From Babylonia areolata (lineage: Eukaryota; Mollusca; Gastropoda; Neogastropoda; Buccinidae): a DNA stretch of 64,000 nucleotides. This document shows positions 24,044 to 32,184 of this stretch, in pieces; the first letter of the stretch is position 1; each line of letters begins with the position of its first letter. The stretch lies in the NCBI RefSeq assembly GCF_041734735.1, contig NC_134878.1:17915202-17979201 (forward strand), given 5' to 3'. The translations under genes and the position numbers were made by a program. Below the pieces are notes generated by a model. It did not search any database. It was not told the origin of the DNA and worked only from the letters and a program-made list of their open reading frames with translations.

Positions 24044-24175
24044 GCTGATATGTGGCCAGTACCACGGCTGACTGGGAATGGTCAGGTTTCCATCATCCCC
24101 CTCACTCATCAGCCTCCGCATCTGCACCTCCTCCACCCCCTCTTCATTCTCACCCTCATCCGGTTTCTCGGCCAT
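7290..24175 (-). CDS. PIK3R: Gene A: PI3-kinase regulatory subunit (p50/p55-like), 8 coding exons
   Basis: Joining 24042-24175, 23344-23436, 19833-20013, 17146-17268, 12807-12949, 12161-12337, 8794-9000 and 7290-7575 gives 447 codons plus a stop, close to vertebrate p50/p55 and fly p60. Every junction is GT/AG with matching phase. Residues 38-133 form an SH2 domain (WYW start, FLVR at 60-63); 137-300 is the coiled-coil inter-SH2 that in this family clamps the p110 catalytic subunit; 315-425 is the second SH2 (FLVR at 336-339). The first SH2 follows the p85 pattern, ending HHPVCK where p85 has YPVSK. The start is the ATG at 24175, in good context (GCGATGG) 19 bases inside the exon; an untranslated upstream exon is likely. 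No SH3 or RhoGAP part is seen. The second SH2 has Gln321 where the alpha-A arginine normally sits. Divergence from p85 is high, so the binding preference is unknown. Confidence 0.85.
7556..8215. repeat. 51-bp minisatellite made of copies of the exon 8 splice acceptor
   Basis: About eleven head-to-tail copies of a 48-51 bp unit run from the edge of exon 8 into intron 7. On the minus strand each unit contains CCACAG|TGTACGTAAGGACG, which is the genuine acceptor plus the first bases of the SH2 exon, followed by CACCTCCCCACTCTGACC and filler. Two copies near 8035 and 8075 lack part of the exon-derived segment. The left edge merges with the true exon, which shows where the unit came from. Confidence 0.85.
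8371..8444. repeat. CA microsatellite with ACGCACGT interruptions
   Basis: A (CA)n tract of about 74 bases is broken twice by CGCACGTA. It lies in the middle of intron 7 of gene A. Confidence 0.9.
8445..8793. repeat. Degenerate tandem repeat at the donor end of intron 7
   Basis: Six or so diverged units share CACACTACAA, CCTCAGGACCAAAGCGCC and ACACACAC blocks. The block next to the exon 7 donor (CCTCAGAAACGAAGCGCCAC at about 8769-8788) matches the unit, so the array seems to have grown from the donor-proximal intron sequence. Confidence 0.6.
8794..9000 (-). CDS. PIK3R: Gene A coding exon 7: end of inter-SH2 and first half of C-terminal SH2
   Basis: The acceptor is CACCCCACCAG|GTACATGG and the donor is GTCGT|GTGAGTG. 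The 207 bases encode Arg284 (split) to residue 352. YMVELGCQKEFVCKVLEL ends the coiled coil and aligns with the [20 protein letters not shown] region of p85. W315 opens the SH2, and AFLVRQKDYP carries the phosphate-binding Arg339. Gene B encodes the same stretch in two exons (49838-49927 and 48730-48843). Confidence 0.85.
9017..9872. repeat. GTCAGTCA minisatellite upstream of the exon 7 acceptor
   Basis: Roughly 40 copies of a 19-27 bp unit, CAGTCAGTCACCACACCCC and variants with CTCCCTGG, fill this stretch without a break. The intron sequence directly before the exon 7 acceptor (GTGTGGTGACTGACG on the minus strand) is an edge copy of the unit. Unlike the exon 3 and exon 8 arrays, the units do not include exon sequence. 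Confidence 0.9.
9900..11200. repeat. Old degenerate tandem repeat, about 30 bp unit, split by a SINE
   Basis: Diverged copies of a unit like GAGCATCCCAAAATACTTTA, alternating with ATTGTGAAC, recur through intron 6 of gene A. The series is broken at about 10380-10622 by a SINE-like insertion and resumes after it. Copies differ at many positions, so the array is old. All open frames across it are fortuitous. Confidence 0.65.
10380..10622 (-). mobile_element. tRNA-derived SINE (family D)
   Basis: Read on the minus strand, the element starts with a tRNA-like head. An A-box-like GATGTAGCTGACG is followed about 35 bases later by a B-box-like GTAGTTTGATTCCC. A tRNA-unrelated body and an A/T-rich end (CACAATAAACC) follow. 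It sits inside the degenerate tandem repeat. The family assignment rests on structure only. Confidence 0.5.
11371..11503 (+). mobile_element. SINE family A copy
   Basis: This is a copy of the element with TAGCTCAAGGAGGCGTCACT, then GTTCGGATAAATCC, then GCCAAGCAGATGCCTGACC, then CTTAGTCAGGCCTTGAG and an A-rich tail. Near-identical copies lie at 29022, 61533 and 61921, so it is a young dispersed family. The first two blocks resemble tRNA A and B boxes. Confidence 0.8.
11504..12160. repeat. Intron 6 remainder with CA/CG microsatellites
   Basis: (CA)n with CG interruptions lies at about 11663-11745, and a pure (CA)n at about 12066-12115. The second is close to the exon 6 donor and reads as (UG)n in the gene A transcript. 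No exon is supported here. Confidence 0.7.
12161..12337 (-). CDS. PIK3R: Gene A coding exon 6: inter-SH2 coiled coil
   Basis: The acceptor is GTCCCCACAG|GTGG and the donor CTGATCAG|GTCAGTG. The 177 bases (phase 2 in and out) encode Arg225 to part of Arg284, with blocks SRHKAVSSRLEELKMQSR and VELSLVNMKNKTHELI. Length and phases are identical to gene B exon 6 (50415-50591). By eye it aligns without gaps to the second helix of p85 inter-SH2 from the KSRI block onward. The positions of p85-alpha Asp560 and Asn564, which contact p110, read Glu269 and Val273. Confidence 0.85.
12549..12585. repeat. CA microsatellite in intron 5 of gene A
   Basis: A pure (CA)n tract of about 37 bases, read as (UG)n in the gene A transcript. 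Confidence 0.9.
12807..12949 (-). CDS. PIK3R: Gene A coding exon 5: inter-SH2 coiled coil
   Basis: The acceptor is ATCTTGTCCAG|AAGCTG. The preferred donor is GTCAG|GTGGCTG at 12806, giving 143 bases, phase 0 in and phase 2 out. It encodes KLRMLDLKIPALKQVQEI and YYENMVLQADWEAAL. The preferred end makes the exon match gene B exon 5 (45 against 48 residues). A second donor further down (AAAAG|GTGAAGT, exon end 12624) keeps the same phase and an open frame. It would add 61 residues rich in Pro, Gly and Glu. Confidence 0.8.
12976..13110. repeat. GA-rich low-complexity tract
   Basis: GAGA/GGGA-rich sequence upstream of the exon 5 acceptor on the minus strand, read as CU-rich in the gene A transcript. 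Confidence 0.7.
13110..14520 (-). mobile_element. LINE 3' portion in intron 4 of gene A
   Basis: On the minus strand, 14500-14050 encodes a LINE C-terminal region with MLLDWDARGKVNWVTKI and FGYVWLNRGVEIISRF in different registers. Then 13870-13500 encodes the terminal zinc-knuckle-like GDEDHFLFHCNAYED. The 3' end at 13110-13400 holds a roughly 60-bp tandem duplication and AATAAAAAG. A GA microsatellite sits at about 13651-13683. It is inactive and lies in the same direction as the host gene. Confidence 0.65.
14636..14722. repeat. CA microsatellite, 87 bp
   Basis: A long (CA)n with three AAAC interruptions, in intron 4 of gene A. Confidence 0.95.
14930..15885 (+). mobile_element. LINE 3' portion (CR1/L2-like) with tail
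   Basis: The plus strand encodes the end of a reverse transcriptase. SRLDFCNSALVGLPADQIS is followed by RLQRVQNSAAELVTRK, HVTPLLEELHWLRVKFRI and FKIATLAYRFLYGTLPQY, a very characteristic thumb/connection block of CR1/L2-type LINEs. The frame stops at 15420, but related sequence continues to about 15530. A likely 3' tail follows, including a GT microsatellite at 15611-15668 and a TTGTTAAGCGCCATGAGC block. It is antisense to gene A. Confidence 0.75.
15886..17145. other. Intron 4 remainder
   Basis: No exon is supported. The stretch has an (AT)n/(GT)n/(GCGT)n compound microsatellite at about 16075-16160, a CG/CT run at about 16710-16741, and otherwise mixed sequence. Confidence 0.5.
17146..17268 (-). 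CDS. PIK3R: Gene A coding exon 4: start of inter-SH2 coiled coil
   Basis: The acceptor is GATGGTTGCAG|CCGGC and the donor GACACG|GTCAGTC. The 123 bases are phase 0 at both ends and encode residues 137-177, including SQYHVFKELYDLGHEQHKAQ and NRLSLLQQQRGQLDT. Heptad-like spacing and Q/E/L richness fit the first inter-SH2 helix, aligned with REYDRLYEEYTRTSQEIQ of p85. The matching exon in gene B is 52847-52972 (42 codons). Confidence 0.85.
17276..17480. repeat. ATC/ACC/GTC trinucleotide repeats just upstream of exon 4
   Basis: A compound (CAT)n (CAC)n (CGT)n tract lies at about 17276-17346, with further GTC/ATC runs to 17490. It occupies the place of the branch and pyrimidine region of the exon 4 acceptor. 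Confidence 0.85.
17481..19832. other. Intron 3 of gene A
   Basis: No exon is supported. It holds a C tract near 17580, a (CA)n at about 18058-18092, a (GT)n/(GC)n compound at about 18436-18495, and GGGGA-rich sequence near 18205-18255 and 19645-19672. Minus-strand frames at 19096-19635 show no known domain. Confidence 0.5.
19833..20013 (-). CDS. PIK3R: Gene A coding exon 3: second half of N-terminal SH2
   Basis: The acceptor is GTGTGTCAG|GAAGGACG and the donor TGTAAG|GTCAGCC. The 181 bases encode part of Arg76 to Lys136, starting KDGCNRSVRIYRQKKGY and ending with GVHLHHPVCK. The middle block TLAELVDYYRTHSLASCNK aligns with p85 SVVELINHYRNESLAQYNP. The acceptor and the first 13 bases of this exon form part of every unit in the array at 20001-21690. 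The correct acceptor was chosen because phase 2 joins to exon 2 and the peptide aligns with p85 RKGGNNKLIKI. Confidence 0.85.
20001..21690. repeat. 39-bp minisatellite made of copies of the exon 3 splice acceptor
   Basis: About 43 head-to-tail copies of a 39-bp unit run from inside exon 3 into intron 2. On the minus strand each unit reads TTTAATGCTGGGTGTGTCAG then GAAGGACGGGTGCAA, i.e. intron end plus the first coding bases. Copies differ mainly at GGG/GTG and CAA/CAT positions and are very similar, so expansion is recent. Three 37-bp units (near 20425, 20461 and 21250) and a few about 10 bp longer shift the register. No frame contains a stop, so long open frames appear on both strands. Confidence 0.95.
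21712..21955 (-). mobile_element. tRNA-derived SINE (family C)
   Basis: On the minus strand a tRNA-like head (GGCGCTGTGGCAGGATAGG, then a B-box-like AGGGTTCCAGGCC) is followed by CTTTGGGAAAGGCGCTGTAC and CACCCAGGTGTGAATGG. I recognise this body from molluscan repeats. It abuts the right end of the 39-bp array. Confidence 0.6.
21956..23210. other. Intron 2 remainder
   Basis: No exon or named repeat is supported. The stretch holds moderately complex sequence with short A-rich runs. Both strands were read for SH2 or coiled-coil pieces and none was found. Confidence 0.45.
23217..23304. repeat. (CA)n(GA)n compound microsatellite next to exon 2
   Basis: A (CA)n run of about 45 bases runs directly into a (GA)n run of about 42 bases, ending 40 bases from the exon 2 donor. 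In the transcript it reads (CU)n then (UG)n. Confidence 0.95.
23344..23436 (-). CDS. PIK3R: Gene A coding exon 2: first half of N-terminal SH2
   Basis: The acceptor is TGTGTGGTGCAG|GGGGG and the donor TACGTCAG|GTACTGG. The 93 bases, phase 2 in and out, encode GEAERILAGQPEGTFLVRD and FTLYV. Arg63 of FLVR is the phosphotyrosine-binding arginine. Gene B exon 2 has the same length and phases. Confidence 0.9.
23904..23948. repeat. CA microsatellite in intron 1
   Basis: A (CA)n tract of about 45 bases, read as (UG)n in the transcript. Confidence 0.9.
24011..24041. repeat. CA microsatellite forming the exon 1 donor
   Basis: The (CA)n tract ends exactly at the exon 1 boundary, so the exon reads ...ATCAGCAG|GTGTGTGTG on the transcript strand. 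The first GT of the microsatellite is the donor dinucleotide. Confidence 0.85.
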
Positions 24176-24194
24176 CGCCCGCCGTTTGAATATC
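24042..24194 (-). CDS. PIK3R: Gene A coding exon 1 with start codon
   Basis: The acceptor is TTGTCTGCTCAG|GATATTC at 24195. The ATG at 24175-24173 stands in a good context. The product starts MAEKPDEGENEEGVEEVQ, an acidic leader, and reaches the SH2 opening WYWPHIS. The frame stays open back to the acceptor, so an upstream coding exon cannot be excluded. However, gene B also starts M-A-E right after an acceptor, and this favours a real start with an untranslated first exon. Confidence 0.8.
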
Positions 24195-26467
24195 CTGAGC
24201 AGACAATGAAGTACGTTCAGTTCACCTTTAAGACCAGTTAATGTCTCTGTCAATCATCTTTAACTTCAGTTAATGTCTCAGTCCACCATCTTTCAGTTCA
24301 GTTAATATGTCAGTCTATCATCTAGTTCAGTTAATGTCTCAGTGCATTTCGACATGTGGCAATAAAGAATTAGCATGGATTCTTTGTGTTTTGTTGGAAG
24401 CGGGTTTTTGTTGTTCAGCTTACTCTGTATTCACACAGCTGGTGATTATTACCTAAATGTTGGGCATTCGTCGTACATATATCAGGTCCGAAAAATCAAA
24501 GAAAAACTAACTAAAAGGAAAAACAAAAAACAAGCTAAGAGTGAAAGCGAAAACCGGAAAAGGTAGAAAAACAGGTATGCTTAAATGAACTGCTTTTCTG
24601 GCTATGGATTATTTATCAGGCAATGTAATACGACACTAGCCAAACTGAAAAATTGCGTTTTGAACAGTTACGCACGTTTAGGATTCCGAGATTAGCGTCA
24701 GCGTTCCGTGGATATAGAGACAGGAACTCAACAGGCACGCACAATGAAAACGAAAACTGCGGGATAAAAACGAACGGACACTTTTGTAAAAACCCACTCT
24801 TGGGTAAGACGGAACGTGGGCGGTGCAGTGACGCACGCAGAACTGACAACACTTTTTCAACAACTTCACTGATATCGGCAATGAACGTACGTGTCAATTC
24901 GTGTCAGTCATGTTCAGTGTTCATTACTCTTCAGTGAAACGTTTCATTTGCCTATTTGCTCTGTTAATGAACAATACTACTCTATACCCAACAATGCCTG
25001 ATGTTAGCTTCATTTGTATCAATCATTGTTCCAATCTAACACACCTACATTACTTCATAGTGCGACAAAAACCACGAAAGAACCCAAAACAAAAAAAAGT
25101 TCTCTTCCAATAAAGGCAAATGGGTTTTCTGAAAGTTCTGACCACTTGCAGTCCTCGCAGTGCGGTCAGCCCTTTTTCCTTTGCAAAAATTGTTACTCGA
25201 GCGAAAAACTGCCTCAGGACTATAACGCGTGCGCGCGTGCAAGTAACACTACATGCATACGTACACCTACTTAAGTTCCACGGCACATGGAAAAGGAGGC
25301 GTGGTCGAGAAAAAATTTCGAAAGGAAGTGAATAATAAAGTACTTGATTTTGTTGTAACAAAAACATTCTACAATACTTCGCTCATTTGCGAACGAGTCG
25401 CTTGTTTTATGATATGTCGTTTTGCACAGGTGAGGTGTGGCGTCTTTCGGAATTGATGGTTACGGTTTTCACTCCCCTGGATGGCACAGGTTTTCTTTCA
25501 CGAAACTGAACACCCACAAATACAATTATCAAAACAAGGCTCCAGTCCCCCACTGTTTCTTCACTATCCTGGGGACTCTGCTGTGGTTGAAGAGAGTGAT
25601 TCCAACAAAGTTGCCGTTGCACATCGAAATGCCGATCACAAACCTCAAGCTATCATCAACTCCACGTGACCCTAGCACACATGCCAGTGTGTGTTACATT
25701 ACCGTCATACAGAAAGAAAAAGGTACAGAGCAAATATCGAGTTTGTACCAATGATTGTCTTTTTCCAAGTGGTCCTGTTAAGGGGGGTGGGTGGGGCGGG
25801 GGGATACATAGCCCACGTGCCTCCGTGAAACTTGGATGACGAACGTCCAAGGACTGAAATTTACTGTCATGTCAAGAAAAAACATTTCTTTCAGCACCCA
25901 CCAGTTCGAACTGGTCCGGCCTGTGTAATTCAAAAAAAGAGAAGAAAAAAACCGCAAAAAACAAAAAAAATAACCCCCAAAACGAACCAGCCAAGCAGGA
26001 CCCAGGGTTCTAAATCCCGTGCCACCCATTGTGCAGGTGCGCCCGACTCAGCGCACGTGAACGCCGTGGACTTGGAAAGACGTCAGTGTGCGAGCCTGAC
26101 GTGAAGGGTGTTGACGGCACGCGTCTGTCAACTGGGAAGTTACAGCCTCTCTCGCTTACCCTCCTCCTCCCCACGCCATCCCTAGTAAGTTTCCGTCCAT
26201 GATTTCGTCCCAAGGAGTCACAATATTGAATGTTTCTATCAGTACAAAAACAAAGAAAACAAATACCCCCCTGCCCCCTCGCGTCCCCCCCCCTCCGCCT
26301 CCCCCCCCCCCCCCCCACACACACACACCACATAACGTCCAATCCTTCAACCCTACTCAACATCCATAGTATGAGTGTGTATTTGTGTGCTGTAGAGAAT
26401 GCGTCGTGTCCAAATCATTGTGCAGTGAATGCACAGTAAACTACTGAGAAGAAGTGTGATAGTCGCT
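24195..26467. other. Upstream region of gene A, no gene seen
   Basis: No coding exon could be supported. A degenerate short tandem repeat of AGTTCAGTTAATGTCTCAGT type lies at about 24223-24340. A G/C-rich tract with poly-C lies at 26240-26330. Untranslated exons or a promoter of gene A may lie here but cannot be recognised from sequence. Confidence 0.4.
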
Positions 26468-27150
26468 GTAACACTTGACGACATCGATCGCGATGTGCAA
26501 TCTTTGACTTTGTGATGGATTTGAGAAACCTTGTCAATGACTGCAAATATGACAAACCTGACGAAATGGTACGTGACAAAATTGTCTCAGGCATTCTCTC
26601 TCAAGATATACGAGAAAAACTGGATACAAGGTGACATTCTGACAATGGACACAGCAATAGAAATAGCCACCACACATGAAGTTGCAAAACAAAATACCAA
26701 GGTCCTACACTACATTCGGACACCTGATGGCCGGACCTATAGAAGAAATTGACGCATCCTGAGGCTGAACCAGACCCTATCAACCAATGTGACTCACCCC
26801 GAACATTCGTGTTATACAACTTATGAACCACTACTTATATACAAGCCAGATCCAGAGCCAGATGAGGATCAAGATGAAAACGAAACTAACTCTTCACTAC
26901 CAGAAAATACGGCGGCTTCATGCATCAACACCTTCAAAACAAGATGTGACCGACCAGTGAAAAAACCACTCAAATTAGACTTGTAAAAACAATTTATTTT
27001 AAAAGAAAGGGAGATGCAACACTTGACGACATCGATCGCGATGTGCAATCTTTGACTACAGTGACTTCCTCGAGTAATTGAGGAACTGGGTACTTCCCCT
27101 TGATTTGTTTACCAGCAACGGTTGGGACCAAGTCGCCGGCAACCTGCCGA
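26468..27150 (+). mobile_element. Fossil LTR retrotransposon fragment (Metaviridae/Gypsy-like)
   Basis: A block starting TGTAACACTTGACGACATCG is present at 26468 and again, as TGCAACAC..., at about 27014. The second copy follows a purine-rich tract (AAAGAAAGGGAGA) as expected before a 3' LTR. Between them is a remnant of a gag-like region. The element is broken and lacks its pol region; only about 0.7 kb remains. The two end blocks are nearly identical over 40 bases, but most of the internal part is lost, so it is a relic. The family assignment is inference from gag-like character and layout. Confidence 0.5.
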
Positions 27151-27289
27151 AGTTATTAGATAATAACGCACACACTAAATAATCACATTAACACATACAC
27201 ATTTTTTGAGACGCGTCGACTATGACCATCAGAACAGCAGAGGATGCGACCACTGTCCCAATTATCTGGGCTAAAATTTGGTTATAGCG

Positions 27290-27580
27290 GAGAGTGTCTT
27301 GCCCAAGTTAATCCCCACTCTCTCAGCCAAAGGGTTTTTAAAACAGTCGGCTTCGAGAAGGTCCCCAAAGGCCAACTAGCCCCCAGCGCTGCAGCATTAA
27401 GAGCCAGTGCAATCTTGCCACCTCGTTTGAGGGTAACAATCCTCCAGAAAAGACTAAGCTGTAAATGGCTTCCTATTGCAATGAAGAAAACCACTGATCA
27501 TACAGCTCTCATTTTGCTGTTGGTCCAGCTGAAAGCTTATGTCAATCTGTGATATCGGCTGAGTGTTGGGAGAAGAGGAA
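27290..27580 (+). repeat. Probable interspersed repeat
   Basis: The sequence with GCAGCATTAAGAGCCAGTGC and GGTCCAGCTGAAAGCTTATG resembles a dispersed repeat I recall from snail genomic sequence. There is no second copy in this window to prove it, and no protein is supported. Confidence 0.3.
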
Positions 27581-27819
27581 TGAGAACATATATGCAAGTG
27601 GGTAGATTGTTCATTCACTCGGTCGACTTCCTTATTCAGTACTACACATTGGTGATGGGCGGGGGTTCGAAATGAATAATCTGGATTCAGCATGTGTACG
27701 TGTTTTTTTTTTAAAGAGTTTTATTACTGACACATTAATCTAATTTACCAAGCGTATTCAAAGAATGATGATGAAAGACCACAGCAAGAATAGGAAAAAA
27801 ATAAGAGAGAGGTAGAAAA

Positions 27820-27835
27820 AAAAATATATATATAT

Positions 27836-27887
<52 letters not shown>

Positions 27888-27922
27888 CATAATAGGAAAC
27901 CCCGGTTTTTGTTTACGGTTTT

Positions 27923-27968
<46 letters not shown>

Positions 27969-28024
27969 TTTTGTGTTTGTCTTTTTTTTTCTTTTCTTTT
28001 TTTTTTTTTGGGGGGGGGGGGGGG
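27820..28024. repeat. Compound (AT)n (GA)n (GT)n T/G-rich microsatellite
   Basis: (AT)n at about 27821-27837, (GA)n at 27838-27884, (GT)n at 27922-27964, then poly-T and poly-G runs to about 28024. Open frames here are simple-sequence artefacts. Confidence 0.95.
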
Positions 28025-28160
28025 TAGGTGGAAGTGGAAGAAAATGATATAAAGTGAGGAGCGCATATTCCAGAAATTGTGCATTCGGGGAACTAGATCT
28101 ACAATCTTGCAGCAACTCCTACCGCAACCTTGTAGGCCTTTTTCATTATTGTGATCATGC

Positions 28161-28161
28161 T

Positions 28162-28207
<46 letters not shown>
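28161..28207. repeat. (AT)n microsatellite
   Basis: A (TA)n run of about 47 bases. A poly-C/poly-A run lies further right at about 28327-28366. Confidence 0.95.
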
Positions 28208-28210
<3 letters not shown>

Positions 28211-29021
28211 CATGCGTATTGACACTCGTAATGTCTGTCAGTACCGGAAACAAGCGATGGTGAATACTCTGACAGATCATCGATTTTGGTACAATTATTG
28301 TACGGAGGAGTTTGTTTAGCCTGCCCCTCCCCCCCCTCCCCCCCCCCCCCCCAAAAAAAAAAAAAGACTGTACAATGATACATCACTTTACATGTGAAAC
28401 AAAATTGCCCTAAATGCATGAAGCATAAGTGTTATTCGTATAGGATTACTTTCACGTTTTAAGGCGTCCACTTGTTGCGTTATCAGAAAGTTTGGCTTCG
28501 ATTTCGGGTTTTCAAGTGTTTAGCGGGTCATATGGTTCTAAGCATTATCCAAACAATGACCGAGGAGTCAGAATGAAAATTTACAGGCGGAGTGAAGAGG
28601 GATGTGGGTAAGGTAGAGGGGGGAGGGTGCGTGTATGTGTGTGTGGGGAGGGTGCCTGGGGGAGCTGGGGAGGGGGCGGGGTGCAGGCGATAGGAAATTC
28701 GTCGTCTTCCTCCGCCCCCGTTCGCGATCCTATTTTCTGACACAACAGAGGATGTACGTGTGTTTTCATTTCCCTCTGCACAGCAATACTTCATTCCTTA
28801 CAGAGTGAAAACAGGGCTAGGTATTTCCACTGTTTTACGTCAAGAAACGCGCATTCTTCCAACGCCTCCCTTCTACCACGCACGCAACGAGTAATTGTAC
28901 GCTGTCAGATGTCAAATCATCATTAAAGAATGGTCGGTTGTTCGTACTGTTCAGGTAGTCTCTTCCTTGTTAGGAAAAACAAAACAAAATAAAACAGAAC
29001 AAAACCAAAACAACAAGAATA

Positions 29022-29157
29022 ACAGTTTCAGTTTCAGTAGCTCAAGGAGGCGTCACTGCGTTCGGACAAATCCATATACGCTACACCACATCTGCCAAGC
29101 AGATGCCTGACCAGCAGCGTAACCCAACGCGCTTAGTCAGGCCTTGAGAAAAAAAAA
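29022..29157 (+). mobile_element. SINE family A copy
   Basis: Nearly identical to the copy at 11371 (AGTAGCTCAAGGAGGCGTCA start, CTTAGTCAGGCCTTGAG end, A-tail). It is followed by an (AAT/AAATA)-rich tract to about 29250. Confidence 0.8.
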
Positions 29158-29632
29158 GGTGAATAAATAATAGATAAGCTTACACAAATAAATAAATAAA
29201 TAATAACTATAATGTAAAAAGATAAATAAATAAATAAATAAGATAACAATGATGATAAATAAGCAAATAGATGTAAAACATGAAGACACACATTCACATA
29301 TACACCCACAAGAATAACCACCACCACCAAAAGAAAAAAACACACACGAAACCACCAACAGAAACAAAGTTGGCTTTGCATTCGTCATCTTCAACTTAAA
29401 GTGACACTGAACTGGGGATGAAAGGGGGCGGTAAAAGGGCGAAGAAGGACGGATGTGAGGAAAAGAGTCCACGAAATCTTATCCTATCATTTTCAACAAC
29501 TGGAAGAGGAGCCCCCCAGGAAAGGTTTCCCTATGATCCACGTCAGTTGGCAACAGCCAAGAAGTGGTAGGCTCAACGTTAATCATTGCTGCATTCAGAG
29601 TTCAGCCACAAACACTGCACTACACAACACAC

Positions 29633-29635
<3 letters not shown>

Positions 29636-29673
<38 letters not shown>

Positions 29674-29897
29674 AGGCCTCTTATCTGGCCAGTTGTTTAT
29701 AACAAACCTCAGCAAATCATTCAGTACAATCTTTTCGCCTATCTTTTGGACCCTGTCACTTCTCACCTTTTGGTCGATTGATTTTCCATGCATATAGATA
29801 TAGATGGAGATATATAGATACACTTTTTAACCCGCAAATTACATTTTAGTTATGTCACCCATCCGTGTGAAAAACTATAGATAACAACAGCAACAGT

Positions 29898-29984
<87 letters not shown>

Positions 29985-29985
29985 C
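29636..29985. repeat. GA and CA/CT microsatellites
   Basis: (GA)n at about 29636-29670; (CA)n at about 29900-29930 followed by (CT)n and a second (CA)n to about 29983. The intervening sequence is unremarkable. Confidence 0.9.
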
Positions 29986-29999
29986 ACTCTCACCTCTTT

Positions 30000-30913
30000 C
30001 TTCTCGCTTTGTTATTCCATCACCGAGCAGAAACAGTTCGGTCTCTCACAAGCTGTCGTCAAAATCAATCAGCCAGTCCCCTCCTTTTCGTCGTCTTCCC
30101 CAGCGAACGGAACATAAATCAGTCAAAAAAACATCATCTTCACTGTTTTGAGTCCTCGGCCAACGCGAGTTCCCACACGTAACCCCAGCGTCCGTGACCA
30201 CTGTTGCAACAAACCACTCACGTTGTTCAGCCAGAACTTCACGAGTCGCACGCTCTTCACCTGTGTCTTCTTCAACCCAGCACCATGACCGGCCACCAGT
30301 CCCTTCATTCATTGTTCACGTTGTCCGTCCTCCGACATGTGGCGTTTCAGTTCTTCCGTTCTGTGTTGCACGGAGGAAAAAAACGATTCGCGGGAACGGA
30401 GAGGTGGATTAGTGGTTGAGCACTCCGCCCGCTGTACCCCAACCCCCACCCCCCACCCCCACCTCCCAAAAAAACAACCAATTACAACAACAAAAAACTG
30501 AGGGTATCAAACCTCAAGTAGGAAAAAGCCTCACTCCCAGCAGTTCCTACAAGCAAACCTTCCCGCCTCCTCTATGTCATCGGCTAGTCTGTGGTCTGTG
30601 TGCTAGTCTTTCCGTCGAGAAGATGAAACTTACATGAGCCTAAAATCTGTGTCCCTAAAATCCAGTGAATACAATCGCAAACTTGATGACAGCAACGATC
30701 ACACTACTTTGATGAAAACACCAACAAATCATCATCATCATGATCCACAGCAGCAGCAGCATGTTCTTCTATCATCTAACTTTATAATCAACATCATTCT
30801 CCCTCCCGAACTCCCTTTATTTCTTTCTGCAATCAACTACCATCTACCTGAAGATCTAGTCATCAGCCCCATCCATATGTAATATGCAGCTTCTGTTCAG
30901 ACATGTGTGTGTG

Positions 30914-30945
<32 letters not shown>

Positions 30946-31060
30946 TGTGTGTGTGCAGTGTGTGCATGTGTGAGTATGCACACGTTTTTATATTGATATG
31001 CACTTGTATGTATCCTAATTTCTACTGTATCTGTGTATGATTTTCGATTTATGTTCGTAT
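30000..31060. other. Gene-free stretch with GT microsatellite
   Basis: No coding exon is supported. A minus-strand frame at 30046-30312 has no domain or conserved motif that I can see and lacks a partner exon. A (GT)n/(GC GT)n tract lies at 30905-30960. Confidence 0.4.
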
Positions 31061-31300
31061 CTTATGTGCTATCCCCCCACACCCCCACACCTCAATAATC
31101 CGTGTGACCCCGATACACTTGGTAATAAAGATATATTCTATTCTATTCTATTCTATTCTACTGTATCTGTGTTTGTGTTTGACTTTAGATTTATGTTCGT
31201 ATCTCGTCATGTACCCGTTCCCTCCCCCCTTATATTCCTTGTGACCCAGGTACACTTGGTAATAAAGACATTCTATTCTATTCTATTCCATTCTATTCTG
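31015..31300 (+). repeat. Duplicated retroposon-like 3' tails ending in (TTCTA)n
   Basis: Two diverged copies lie in direct tandem (about 31020-31160 and 31161-31300). Each has TTTATGTTCGTATCT, then CACTTGGTAATAAAGA, then a (TATTC)n tail. The AATAAA followed by a short simple repeat is the usual 3' end of a SINE or LINE. Confidence 0.6.
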
Positions 31301-31706
31301 TTGCGAATTGGAAGACATGAGACCATACCCTTGGGCGTGTGTTACGATTTTTTCCCAACGTACACCAGAGTGCATAAATTTTGTTCTTCTCAAGCTTTCT
31401 GGCCTGTCTTTTCCAATCAAACGATGCCCCGTTATTCATATCAATGTTCCATCATTCAGTTAGTTTTGCTCCAAAGTGTGCTGTCAATGCGGTATTTTTT
31501 GTTTGTTTGTTTGCTTGTTTTTTTGTTGTTTCTTGTTGTTTTGTTGTTGTTGTTTTTTACTAGGAAGATATCTGTCACATTATATATATATGTACATACA
31601 TAATCACATTAAGTCTGAACTTTATGTAATTTCTTTTTTTTTCTTTCGAAATAGAAAGAGAAACAATGAAAACCTTGTTCCCGTCACACGGAAAATTCTA
31701 AGTTAT

Positions 31707-31708
31707 GA

Positions 31709-31755
<47 letters not shown>

Positions 31756-31915
31756 TGTGTGTGTGAAAGCATGCGTTCGTGCTGTGTGTGTGTGTGTGTG
31801 TGTGTTTGTGTGTGTGAAAGCATGCGTTCGTGCTTGTGTGTGTGTGTGTGTGTGCGTGTGTGTGTGTGTGTGTGAATGTGTGTGCGTGCGTGCGTGATTG
31901 TGTGTGCGCGCGCAA
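31707..31915. repeat. GT microsatellite with a duplicated AAAGCATGCGTTCGTGC insert
   Basis: A long (GT)n is interrupted twice by the same GAAAGCATGCGTTCGTGCT block about 52 bases apart, showing that the segment grew by duplication of repeat plus insert. It ends in GCGT/GCGC runs. Confidence 0.9.
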
Positions 31916-32067
31916 ACGCACTGCCAGAAAGTCGAATTGATCATGAGGATAATTGGTAACAGCAGTTCGCTGACACCCCTCATTAATTATTACCCGTATT
32001 TATTGTCATGAATCTCGCACATAAGCGAGCTTGCCAGCACAAATACAGATGAGGGAGATAGGTGGTA

Positions 32068-32096
32068 TACACACACACACACACTCACACACACAC

Positions 32097-32183
<87 letters not shown>
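32068..32183. repeat. (CA)n(TA)n(TG)n compound microsatellite
   Basis: (CA)n at about 32068-32096, (AT)n at 32098-32125, (GT)n at 32126-32183. The CA arm and TG arm are complementary, so the locus can fold back around the AT centre. Confidence 0.9.

Positions 32184-32184
<1 letters not shown>

Noticed and set aside
30046-30312. Minus-strand 88-codon frame as a possible first exon of gene A
   Set aside because: No domain, no convincing donor in phase with exon 1 and no start context that distinguishes it from chance.
32098-32183. (AT)n(GT)n stretch as a replication origin or regulatory element
   Set aside because: It is a compound microsatellite of a kind found many times here; nothing else points to a function.
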